A stretch of 32,982 bases of DNA from Sperchopsis tessellata. Its lineage: Eukaryota; Arthropoda; Insecta; Coleoptera; Hydrophilidae. Below the pieces are notes generated by a model that made no database searches, was not told the DNA's origin, and worked only from the letters and a program-made list of their open reading frames with translations. Where the stretch lies: contig JAWQRN010000251.1 in NCBI GenBank assembly GCA_033557685.1, forward strand, positions 1 through 32,982. The letters are read 5' to 3'. A program made the translations under genes and the position numbers. Shown one piece after another: positions 22,852 to 31,802 of the stretch; the stretch's first letter is position 1, and each line of letters begins with the position of its first letter.

Positions 22852-22859
22852 GTACAGAG
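22852..22859. repeat. Left target-site duplication of hAT element
   Basis: GTACAGAG, matching GTACAGAC at 24648-24655 in 7 of 8 positions. An 8-bp duplication with T at position 2 and A at position 7 is the hAT signature. Confidence 0.65.
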
Positions 22860-23185
22860 TAGTGACGGGTCTGTCCTAGTTTTTAGTGTGTAAGTTTATT
22901 TGACTAGGCTCATTACGATGTGTTGTTCAGAGTCGTTCATTCACATGAACGAAACCGACCATTCCGTTAAAATGACGACTAAATGCAATATTTTAAGCAT
23001 TCTTTTCATGGTCGGAAATACAAAAAAAATATCCTACACTGGCGACCATGGGAGCAGTATTAATTGACTAAATGCAATTTTTGCTCACAAAAATTGTCAT
23101 TTAAACGTGGTTCTATATTTAACTTAATGAGAAAAATAAGAAGCAAACACCCATATACTGGGTGTACAATTACGCCAAACCTGTA

Positions 23186-23194
23186 AAAGATAGT
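23186..23194. repeat. SINE target-site duplication, left copy
   Basis: AAAGATAGT, identical to 23454-23462 on the other side of the SINE. Confidence 0.85.
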
Positions 23195-23453
23195 TGTGTG
23201 TTTATTCAACTGAGGTAAATTTCCGCTGCTATGGTCAATCACCGAAGCCAGGGATTAGGTTTTAACACTTGGACATTTTACCGCATCAAGTGTTCCAACT
23301 GGAATTTAGTTCTTTTACCTGCATGTGGTCTTCATTTACCTACAATACACGGGACTCACAGTTCAACGTCCCAAACGGAAGACGAGCACCACAGAGACTC
23401 GCAATCCCATGCTTAATAGCCTAGCCTAGCCACTGAGCAAACGAGCCGGCTCT
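23195..23453 (-). mobile_element. SINE copy 3: complete, tRNA-headed, with target-site duplication
   Basis: Read on the minus strand it starts AGAGCCGGCTCGTTTGCTCA. An A-box-like TTGCTCAGTGGCTAGG lies at 23439-23424. A degenerate B-box-like GGGATTGCGAGTCT begins 30 bp after the A box, the normal tRNA spacing. The body follows (CTCGTCTTCCG, GAGTCCCGTGTA, AAATGAAGACCACATGC, GTTGGAACACTTGATGCGG) and it ends in GAATAAACACACA. It is bracketed by AAAGATAGT at 23186-23194 and 23454-23462, a perfect 9-bp target-site duplication. Transcription by RNA polymerase III from the internal promoter and retroposition by a partner LINE are the expected mode of spread. It sits antisense inside the hAT transposase relic. 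Confidence 0.88.
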
Positions 23454-24841
23454 AAAGATAGTGATACCTTCGGGATAGAAAATAATTTTCCTGTGTTGAG
23501 CAATAATAAGAATGATATAAACAAACGTTTAGTGCAAGCAATAATAAAGCATGTCAATTTTAAAAATCTGCTAACAGCCCTTAATCCTAGGTATCAATAA
23601 CTAACAAGGAAAATCCTTTTAAAGGTACCACTCTATTACCCTATGGCAAAAGAGTCGTGTATTAAATTTGGAACAGCAATTATAGACTGCTACAAATACT
23701 GGGATAATCATAATTAATTTTGGCGATGAACTTAAAAAAAAGAAATTGATAGAAAATTAAATATAAATGATAGTGGTAGCTAGTGTTGCTCATAATGCTT
23801 CTAATATTGTAGCTGCAATAATAATAACTGGTTGGCAGTATGTACCATGTTTGCCTATACTAGTAATTTATTTTTAATGTGGAATAGAGAAATAAAAAAA
23901 TGTGCAAAACAAAAAGTGCAATAGCAGATATAAAAAAAATTAAACTTATCGTTGAATTGTTCAAACGAAGTCCGCAATTACTAGAAAAGTTAAAGAGAAC
24001 GTAAATGCATATGAGGAAACTGGCCTTGACTGTAAAACATGTGTCTCCAAATTAAAGAGCCGTTAATGTCAGCAATTGCAATTTCCCATCCCAATATAAT
24101 CAATAGTGATAAACATTGCTACAAACTCTTAAAAATTTTAAAAAGACATAACATGATGCCAAATATCCTGTTACCACGAATAATAAAATTTAATAAAGCT
24201 TCATTTTTATATTTCAGATATAAACCATAATTTCAATTATAAATTTAAACGAATAATCATCTATACGTTCAGTCTAGTTTTGTTATTAATTATGATATTT
24301 TTAACTGTTGATTTAAGGTACATAATTGCGCAAATTAAGAAGAAAAAACACGTTTATAGCTGGTGAGGCCGAGATATTAAGCCTATGAATGTGTGTGACG
24401 TGTGTGTGTGTGCTATGTATTCACTTGTCTACACCTCGACACCGGCCTATCTAGCTTGCAAACACTCGCTTCGTGGCTCATATAGTACATGACACTTTGA
24501 TCGTTCTTTCCCTAGGACTTTGTGTCAGTTCATGTACGAAACAGAGCTATTGTACAAAGAGTCAAACGAGTCACATGCTCATAGTGTGTCATACTTTATG
24601 AACGACTCTACTTTAAGAACGACTCGTTTGTGAACGACGCACCAATAGTACAGACTTAAAATCGCATGACACTTTGGGTTCAGAGTAACGCTGAGAATAT
24701 TTAATCAATAAAATAATCGTTTATTTGATTTTTCACATACAAAAATTTACACAGTTGGTTACACTGCAAATTAAAATAGAACGGAGATCTTGGTTATAAT
24801 AATTATGATAAATAAAGCATAGGTTTAGATTCTAAACTTTT

Positions 24842-24985
24842 TAATCGATGTTCTCTATGTTGATTAATCGATTATAGATGATTTGATTAATCGATTTTTT
24901 CGATTATGTGAATACCCGATTTTTTCTATTAATCGATTAATCAACATAATCGATTATTTTACAATAATCGATAATCGATTATGTA
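24842..24985. repeat. Cluster of AATCGATTA motifs with a 19-bp inverted repeat
   Basis: At least eight ATCGAT or CGATTA/CGATTT cores fall within 145 bp. TATGTTGATTAATCGATTA near 24858 is the exact reverse complement of TAATCGATTAATCAACATA near 24930, giving a 19-bp stem with a loop of about 50 nt. The last part, ATAATCGATAATCGATTAT, is a further local palindrome. No coding sequence. It lies directly before the 5' end of the LINE at 25097. Confidence 0.85.
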
Positions 24986-25096
24986 ATTTCATAATCATCC
25001 AGGGCTAGTACGGAGGGCAGTAGATCGCCCTGCATGTAGTCAAATTCATTTCGTGGAACAGTGGCGAACAAAAATATGAAGGTACCTACAAATAAC

Positions 25097-27846
25097 ATGA
25101 AGATCGGAACGTGAAATGCAAAGATTCTATTTGCAGCAGGAAAACTGGACAACGTCGTAAAGAAAATGACCAGACTAAATGTAAATATACTAGGAGTAAG
25201 TGACGTTAGATTGCCAGGAAGTGGCAGCTGCACAACAAGCAATGGCACATTCTATTATTCAGTGAACAATATTCCGGCGCATTTATATGGAGTTGGGGAG
25301 ATCTTGGATAAAAATAGTACAAGGTCAGTTCTGAGTTTAACAGCATACTCAGATAGAGTTATGATACTTCAGTTAAATATACACTCAGGAAATATGAATA
25401 TCATACAAACATATGCCCCAACAGCAGAAAAAGAAGAAGGCGAAGTCGAAGAATTATACGCGGAACTAGACGATATGTATAGAAACACCAAAAACAATGA
25501 TATTACAATAGTAATGGGGGATTTCTACGCGAAGGAAGTGTCAAGATTGAGTAACACACAGAAGGATTTGGACTTGGAGAAAGAAATTACAGAGGGGATC
25601 GACTGATAAGAGTTCTGTCAAGAAAAAGATCTCATGATAAAAAATACCCAATTCAAACTGCCGTATCGTAGGCTGTATACCTGGATACACCCTGCGGATA
25701 AGTCTGAACATATAATAAGAGATCATATAGATTACATCCTCATTAACAACCGCTATAAGAACTCAGTAAAAGCCGCTAAAACTTACCCTGGTGCTGACAT
25801 ACAACCCCGTAATAGCAAAACTGAATGTAAGGATGAAAAAGATAGAAAAATACAAAAACAAATTTATAGATATAAAACTCCTTAAGAACCCCAAAATCCA
25901 CAGCTTGGTAAAGCAAGAGATAAACGAATCCATGAAAAACATTGATAAACGAAGCCAGCGTGGATGAAAAGTGGAAACAGATGCAAATAGATTTGGCGGC
26001 AGCAGTAAAAGAGCATCTAGTAGGCAAAATAACCAAGATAAAGCCCTGGATAACATCAGATATCTTGGGTCTTATGGAAAAGAGGAAAAAGAGCAAAGGC
26101 AAGGTGAATGGTTATAAAAAACTACATAGAGCAATACAAAAGAAAGTTAATGAGGCAAAAGAAGATTACCTAGCCCCTCAATGTGAATAGATAGAAACAC
26201 TAGAAAAGAAATTTGACTGCTTCCACATGAATAAAAAGATAAAGGAAATCAACGACACGGATGGACATATAAAAACCGACATGAAGGACAAACTGAAGAG
26301 GTGGAAGGCATACCTGTCGAAACTCTTTGATAACGAAAGACCTCCAAAGCCTGTCCTGGAAGCGAGCAACGTAAACCTGAAGATATTAAGAGCATAAGTA
26401 GAAGATGCGTTGGAAACTATGAAACCCGAGAAAGCTGTTGGTCCTGACCAAATACCTACAGAACTTATTAAACTCTTTGATAACGGCGCAATTAATACTC
26501 TCCGGAACCTTTTCAATATCATCAACCTTTGTGCTTGTACCCAAGAAACCAAATCCAAGAGAGTGCTCAGATTATCGAACCATTGCGATCATGAGCCACA
26601 CCTTAAAGTTATTCTTAAAGATCATCCACAAAAGGATATTTCAAAAAATTGAAGAAGGCATAAGTGACACACAGTTTGGTTTCCGCGAAGGATTCGGGAG
26701 GCGGTCTTTGAGATTAACACTCTTTTCCAGCGCTGTCTGGATGTCAATACGGAGGTGTTTGCGTATTACATCGATTTCAAGAAGGCTTTTGATTGAGTGA
26801 AGCATGACAACCTGCATCGGCTTCTAATCAGTAAAGGTATTGACCCGGACAACGTTGGAATAATCAGTAATCTGTATTAGGGCCAAGTGGCTAATACAAT
26901 TGTTGAAAATCAACCCACGGACGAAATAGAGTTCCTCCGTGGCGTGAGGCAAGGATGCATTCTATCCCCACTATTATTTAACCTATAAAGTGAGCAAATC
27001 CTAACGAAACCTTAGAGGAAGAATTTGTAGGAATAGTTATAAATGGGGAAGTGGTTAATAACATGAGATATGCTGATGACACCGTTCTGCTACCGGGCAA
27101 TCTTGGAGACATGTAACATCTGCTGGAGAAACGATCGGTGTAACGAGTACGGTCTAAAAATTAACCTTAATAAAACTAAGTTGATGGTAAGTACCCACAG
27201 AAACGGAATCAGATAAATCTGACAATGGAGAATACCGTTGTGAAAAATTTACAGGCATATAGATACCTGGGAACTTGGATGGAACAATCGGGAGATTAGA
27301 CAAGAAATATAATAGCACGGATAGAAATAGTCAGATCAATGTTTGTGAAAATGAAAAAGCTATTCACTGGTAGGAATATAAATGTGGGACTTAGGATGAG
27401 GATGCTGGAATGCTACGTTTTTTCCACGCTTTTGTGTGGGGTTGAAGCATGGACCCTCAAGAAAAACCACATGGAGAAATCGCAAGCCTTCGAAATGTGG
27501 TTTTACCGCAGAATGTGGCATATCCCCTGGACAGATAGGATCACTAATATCGAGGTCCTAAATAGAATGAAAAAAGAAGTCGAACTTGTTAACACCATTA
27601 GAAAAAGAAAGCTTTAATACGTGGGCCACATAATGAGAGGCCACAAGTATGCACTTCTCCAATTGATCGTACAGGGGAAGATTAGTAGAAGAAGAAATAT
27701 TAGTAGACGCCACGTGTCCTGGCTCAAAAACCTAAGAGATTGGTTTTATTGTAGCAACATTCAACTTTTCCGAGCTGCAGTCAATAAAGTTCGGATAGCT
27801 GTGATGTTAGCGAACCTCCGATAGGAGACTCACTATAAGAAGAAGC
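25097..27846 (+). pseudogene. APE-type LINE (endonuclease + reverse transcriptase), nearly full length, inactivated
   Basis: A single-ORF non-LTR retrotransposon of about 2.75 kb. The endonuclease starts at ATG 25097 as MKIGT-stop-NAK, where active copies have TWN (TGG has become TGA). It continues with VNILGVSDVRLPGSG, NIIQTYAPTAE, ITIVMGDFYAKE and HIDYILI. The reverse transcriptase has AVGPDQIPTELIKLF (about 26434), FVLVPKKPNPRECSDYRTIA, FGFREGFG, YYIDFKKAFD (about 26770), RGVRQGCILSPLLFNL and an intact RYADDTVLL near 27070. It is followed by YLGTWMEQSGD, MRMLECYVFSTLLCGVEAWT and GHIMRGHKYALLQLI, up to the stop at about 27822. The 3' end is AAGAAGAAG at about 27838-27846, a usual tail for this group. 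Many stops and frameshifts make it dead. I place it in the group often mis-annotated as craniofacial development protein 2; the clade (RTE or CR1/Jockey) needs a tree. Confidence 0.9.
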
Positions 27847-28740
27847 CATGTTTAATGTACCAATGCCTTTCTATCGTGGTGTTTTTACTGAGCTACAATA
27901 AAGAAACATATTAAAATGTTGCAGTGGTAATTTCTCTGTTTCTTTAGACATAAATCTCTACATATTCGCTATTAATTTTGGCATATTTGCGTGTCTTTAA
28001 CAATATTTTGTCTAAGGCATATTATCAGAATGCTGTCATAAATACCTTTAAATTTCAACTGCTCTAGAAAATTAAATAGAATACTTGGAAAGCACTACTG
28101 TAATATAAGCTTTTCATTATAATCGTTGGGACGTTCGTTCATGCGACCTATGTACTTAAACTACAATGTACTTACACTAACACATTACATACATGAGAAT
28201 AAATGAAATTCATAAGTAAATTAACATGAAATAGCTTTTAAAATTCATGACTCCTACGTATACTTTGTAATTCAAATAAAGCAAGTGTAATTGTACCAAG
28301 TGGCGTATGTGTATCGCTTTTGAATTTAGCTTCGTACCATCTTAGCTGATATAATTGATGTTAAATACACGTTAAAGTTAGTTGTTAACTGTTTGGCAAA
28401 ACTGTGAGAGTATGACATAAAATTGAATGTGTGGGTTTATCAAAAATTCGCCAGGAAAAGTCACCTGTGCTTATATACAAAACTGCCAGGTGTTTCTGTG
28501 TTCATTCAAGTAAGTAAAACATTTATTGCCAACATTGTGTCATAAAGTAGATATGCTTAAAATATAGGCAATAATAGTAAACAAACTCAAAACTTGACTG
28601 AAAGTTGAAAATGAAACATAATTACAACATGACTCAAATATATAATTTAATACTGTCAAAGTAGTAATTGATGGAATGTTTTACGAAATTGTTAAAGGCA
28701 TAGTAATGCAAGCCTGGTTCTATTTTGTATATCATAAATA
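27847..28740. other. Gene-free AT-rich stretch
   Basis: Nothing recognised between the LINE tail and the Penelope-like element: no open frame of note, no repeats longer than simple AT-rich words. Confidence 0.6.
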
Positions 28741-28744
28741 TGAC

Positions 28745-29450
28745 TAAGTAGAGTTTTCGATGACAAACGAAAGATTTAGGTTACTGATTTTTAGATGAGG
28801 AGGATCAAATTTTCGATGGAGTCGTGTTCTTGACCAAGACACAGGACAGAGCACTGGCCCATACATTACACAGAAACCCAACATACACGAACTGATACCT
28901 AAATGCAAAATCGCACCACCGCTCAACTACAATCGGTACTGAATCTTTTTACTCTACGGCTATATAGAAACGTTTACACAGCAAGCCATTAATAAAGAAC
29001 GTCGCATTGTTAAAGAAGTAGAAAAATCTTCTGCAACAGTTGTCTTACCCTACATCAAAGGAAATATTGAAAGAACTTCGAATATCCTACGTCGGTTTAA
29101 CATAAGAACGACATTTTGCACAAATACAAACATTTAAAACATTCTTAAAACCCAAAGGATACAATCCCTTTAGAAGATCGATGAGTGTATGAAGTGTCGA
29201 CAAATCGTCGAATCTCAACAAAGGTGAAGGATAATGAACTGGCAATAAAGAGATTAGAAGTATCAGCTGCTCTAGTTCAACACACTGTGAATACCGGGCA
29301 CAGAATAAACTTGCAGGGTACTTTACTGGAAGCTGTCCAAATAGAGAGAGACAGTATTGTTTGAATAAATGTGATGATGGTTTGCGTTTACCTTCCAAGT
29401 GGAAGCCAGTCATTGGTAAATCGAGTAATTCGATCGATATGTTTTTTACT
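28745..29450 (+). pseudogene. Penelope-like element: end of reverse transcriptase plus C-terminal domain, inactivated
   Basis: From 28815 a frame reads DGVVFLTKTQDRALAHTLHR, then NPTYTN-stop-YLNAKSHH. This is the Penelope reverse-transcriptase segment usually written DVLVTR...GHTVYRKPTHTNxYLxxxSHHH. Then SSATVVLPYIKGNIERTSNI followed by RRFNIRTTF (about 29030-29115) matches the connector with VxLPYIxGxxExIxRxLxxFxI. EVSAALVQHTVNTGHRINLQ (about 29255-29315) fits the histidine-bearing SAVAEHxxxTGHxI block of the GIY-YIG domain, and DDGLRLPSKWKPVIG (about 29371-29415) the terminal xLPSxWxPVI motif. The conserved GIY start of the nuclease is not visible, so that portion is deleted. Several frameshifts and stops. 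Confidence 0.75.
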
Positions 29451-29585
29451 AGGTGATCCGGCGATGACCGAACTCGTTCTTCTTAAAACGAAGAAGCACA
29501 TACATAGTTAATAGTAAAATTGTTTTCGAGTTAATATTTACACTTGTTTCTGTCTGAGTTGCTTGCTTTTGAAATATGTACTTAC

Positions 29586-29920
29586 CTGAACATTCCTAGA
29601 TGTTTCCTGATTTGCACAACTTGCTTAAGTAAGGTCCAAGCCTCTTTCTCTTTTGTAGTCATATTATTATCAAACTTGGAATCGAACATCATTTTACGAA
29701 TATCAAGCCCAACGAAAACCCCTTGTTTCAGGCTGGCTTCTGATAAATGAGGAAATTTTTCATTTAAATAATTAAAATATTAATTTTTAGGCCAGGCCTG
29801 AAGAGGTGGTAGAACTTTTTTTGGATCTGTTTTTTCTTGCAGGCCAATTTTTTCTGGACCAGTGTTGATCCCTTGCTCTACTATACCACTTACATATAAA
29901 ATATGTAAATTTACATATTA
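29586..29920 (-). pseudogene. Decayed copy of an uncharacterised multicopy arthropod protein family
   Basis: On the minus strand, about 29910-29830, FICKWYSRARDQHWSRKNWP is readable. After a frameshift come EKTDPKKVLPPL and, past a stop, YLNEKFPHLSEASLKQGVFV, then GLDIRKMM, FDSKFDN, EKEAWTLLKQVVQIRKHLG. I recognise this order from a family present in many copies in arthropod genomes. Its members read roughly CFLCxWDSRAxxxHW...WP, then LLPPLHIKLGL, then FPxxSEAKxKEGxFVGPxIRxLM, then AWxSFxxVVxxFLG. No function is established, and it is thought to be transposon-derived. The HIKLGL segment is deleted here. The frame ends at 29586 in CAG, followed by GTAAGTAC, a perfect splice-donor consensus. 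The LPPL piece and the SEA piece are in the same frame, separated by one stop. Confidence 0.6.
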
Positions 29921-30185
29921 CAAAAAATATTAGAAAAAAAAATGCATTTCTTACGGTTTGAATATTCAATTGTGAAAAAATGGTAGGTGATAAAACTTTT
30001 TTATTATTATATTCGGACCCAGCACACCCAAAAATATAAGAACCAGGAAAAATCACTAAAAAAGCTGTGTTATCGTTGGCATGTGTAATCCATTGACAAA
30101 AATGTTCGAAATGCTTTCGAAAAAATCGAAAAAAAAAATGTTTACTATGCGCATGTAGTATAACAATTGCAAGAATATATAGCAT
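29787..30185 (-). other. 132-codon open frame overlapping the relic, function unknown
   Basis: This is the longest minus-strand frame in the region. Its last third contains the FICKWYSRARDQHW block of the relic above. The first two thirds (for example HFEHFCQWITHANDNTAFLV and FPGSYIFGCAGSEYNN) match nothing I know. The same family normally has a long conserved region upstream of the WDSRA block, so the frame could be its diverged upstream part, or simply a chance frame in AT-rich DNA. No ribosomal or promoter context supports expression. Confidence 0.3.
29901..29918. repeat. Perfect 18-bp palindrome
   Basis: ATATGTAAATTTACATAT is exactly self-complementary. It lies within the unknown frame at 29787-30185. 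Confidence 0.9.
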
Positions 30186-30189
30186 ATTT

Positions 30190-31800
30190 GGTCAGTATTG
30201 AAATATACATCTTGTACATTTACGTGGCAATATTAAGCCAAACAATATACATTATTATTGCCTGTGCTGGGTTTATTCTCTTTAAACAGTGTAGTTATAC
30301 TTTCAGCATTAAACCAACATATAAGTTAGACATTGGTATGGCCACAAAAGTTTAACTGTGTAATAAAATAAGCTAGACATTGAACAAATGCGACGAAGGA
30401 ATAAATTATTTAACACGCCTAAATTGATATTCAAAAAAAAATTTAGGATTTCAGATCGTGGGTCCGCAGGGGTGAAGTACATAATAGACAAATTAGACAG
30501 TAGCCAATATTTTGTTTTAGAATATATGTACGACCCATTAGAAACAGATTATCGCCTATTGTGTAGGTTAACATATTTTCTTTTGTTGGTATTACTTTAT
30601 AATTTCTTGTAAAATATATTATATATTTAGAGAGGGTGTACTGAAACAAATTGCTTTGTTAGTAAATAATGATTATTTACATAATTTTAACATTATTATA
30701 GTTGAATTTTGTGTGTTAACTTCAAATTTCTAAATTATTCAATCCAAAAGGAAACTGACCTGCGGAAAGAATAATGTTGGAATTATTTAACTATTTCTCA
30801 CTAGCAATAAAAGCGACACATGTCAATAAAATAATTACATTTCGGCAGTTTACCAAATTCATACGCTCGAACAATTAGACATAGCGAAATTGCCTGTCCT
30901 AGTGTGTACAATGACAGTGATGAATGAACAAAAAATAACAAAAAAAAATTCTTGAAACTTTTGGCAACATAATTTGCGAAACTTTGTTTCATTCGCTCTG
31001 GAAGATAAGATAATTAAATTTCTGTGGGCCTATATTTGTAGCCAGGTAATCCAGCAAATTCTATAGATAATTAATCTGGCTTTAGGCATTAAATCTAATC
31101 AAAAAGAACTTTTCTTGTAATGATAATGCACTTGGAACTTGATGGTTTAACTTTTCTTTCGCCACATTTCAGGTAATTCGATTCCGAACACTTTCACTAA
31201 TCACTAAATGTAGGGCACAGACAGTGATAAACAATCTCTTCTAATTACTTTAATCTTTTAGATATCAAGATCAGTTTTAATGTGTCTATTGGAAGATCTC
31301 ATTAGGAATCCATTCAACCTGTGAATTTGATCTTTTAAATGCTGAGAAATAAAAATGTCAACACATAATCGGTAACATATACATCAGATTAACAAAAACT
31401 TACACATTTCCCACTTGTATATATTATATGTATACATGTAGAGTCTTATAAATGACCTTTATTTTGTTCCATATGTATTTTCTGTTAATTTTGTTGGCAC
31501 TAAAGATTATAACATAACACATACTAGACATTAAAGTAAAGCTCAAGACTATAGCGTAAGGACTATCTTATATGTCATTCTATCCTGGACACCGGTTTTA
31601 GAGGTACTCCTTTGTGCGCACATCTGCATTGTTTGTGGTATAGTGTTCTATACGATGCAGTACTTGAATGTGAAGCTAGCTAACATCCAAGGAAAGGTTA
31701 TTTGTCTGGCCACAGTAACGTCTTATAATAATTAGCGTCACTCAAAATTAGATGGTGCACACCAAATATATATATATATATATATAGATAGAGAGATAGT
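30190..31800. other. Gene-free stretch with a short AT run
   Basis: No family recognised. Short frames around 30167-30649 on both strands are AT-rich and unassigned. A 20-bp AT run at about 31767-31786, followed by GATAGAGAGATAG, lies just before the Penelope-like element. Confidence 0.55.
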
Positions 31801-31802
31801 CG

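Larger units (their letters stand above)
23073..24230 (+). pseudogene. hAT (BED-finger, ZBED-like) transposase relic
   Basis: Order of domains: a BED zinc finger at 23073-23153 (CNFCSQKLSFKRGSIFNLMR, then KIRSKHP). The two cysteines and the last histidine are present, but the first histidine of the usual HLxxxHP has become lysine. After the SINE comes NNFPVLSNNKNDINKRLVQA, then LTALNPRYQ at about 23490-23597, the NPRY region before the catalytic domain. Next is VASVAHNASNIVAAIIITGW at 23776-23835 with VPC behind it. Active members have TDNAxNIVAA here, so the catalytic aspartate is replaced by histidine. Then KLIVELFKRSPQLLEKLK (about 23942-23996), and KEPLMSAIAISHPNI at about 24054. The C-terminal dimerisation block is not seen. 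Stops at 23598 and elsewhere and several frameshifts inactivate it. Confidence 0.8.
22860..24647 (+). mobile_element. Degenerate hAT transposon, interrupted by a SINE
   Basis: The left end TAGTGACGGGTCTGTC and the reverse complement of the right end TATTGGTGCGTCGTTC agree at 10 of 16 positions. They are flanked by an 8-bp near-perfect duplication. Both ends carry subterminal GAACGACTC-type repeats: GAGTCGTTC at 22930, GAACGACTC at 24600 and 24617, GAACGACGC at 24632, and the hairpin TCGTTCAT-TCAC-ATGAACGA at 22933-22952. Inside are plus-strand remains of a BED-finger hAT transposase in normal order. The whole is about 1.8 kb including a 259-bp SINE. That is short for an autonomous hAT, so part of the C-terminal region is deleted. 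Confidence 0.8.

Noticed and set aside
23395..23440. Functional tRNA gene
   Set aside because: Only box-like segments are present; no acceptor or anticodon stem can be folded, and the sequence is the head of a SINE with target-site duplication.
24380..24412. TG-rich stretch as a regulatory element
   Set aside because: A short, imperfect TG microsatellite inside the hAT relic; nothing more can be supported.
30388..30612. 74-codon plus-strand frame as a small membrane protein
   Set aside because: The hydrophobic tail is driven by AT-rich codons; no homology, conserved start context or neighbouring gene supports it.
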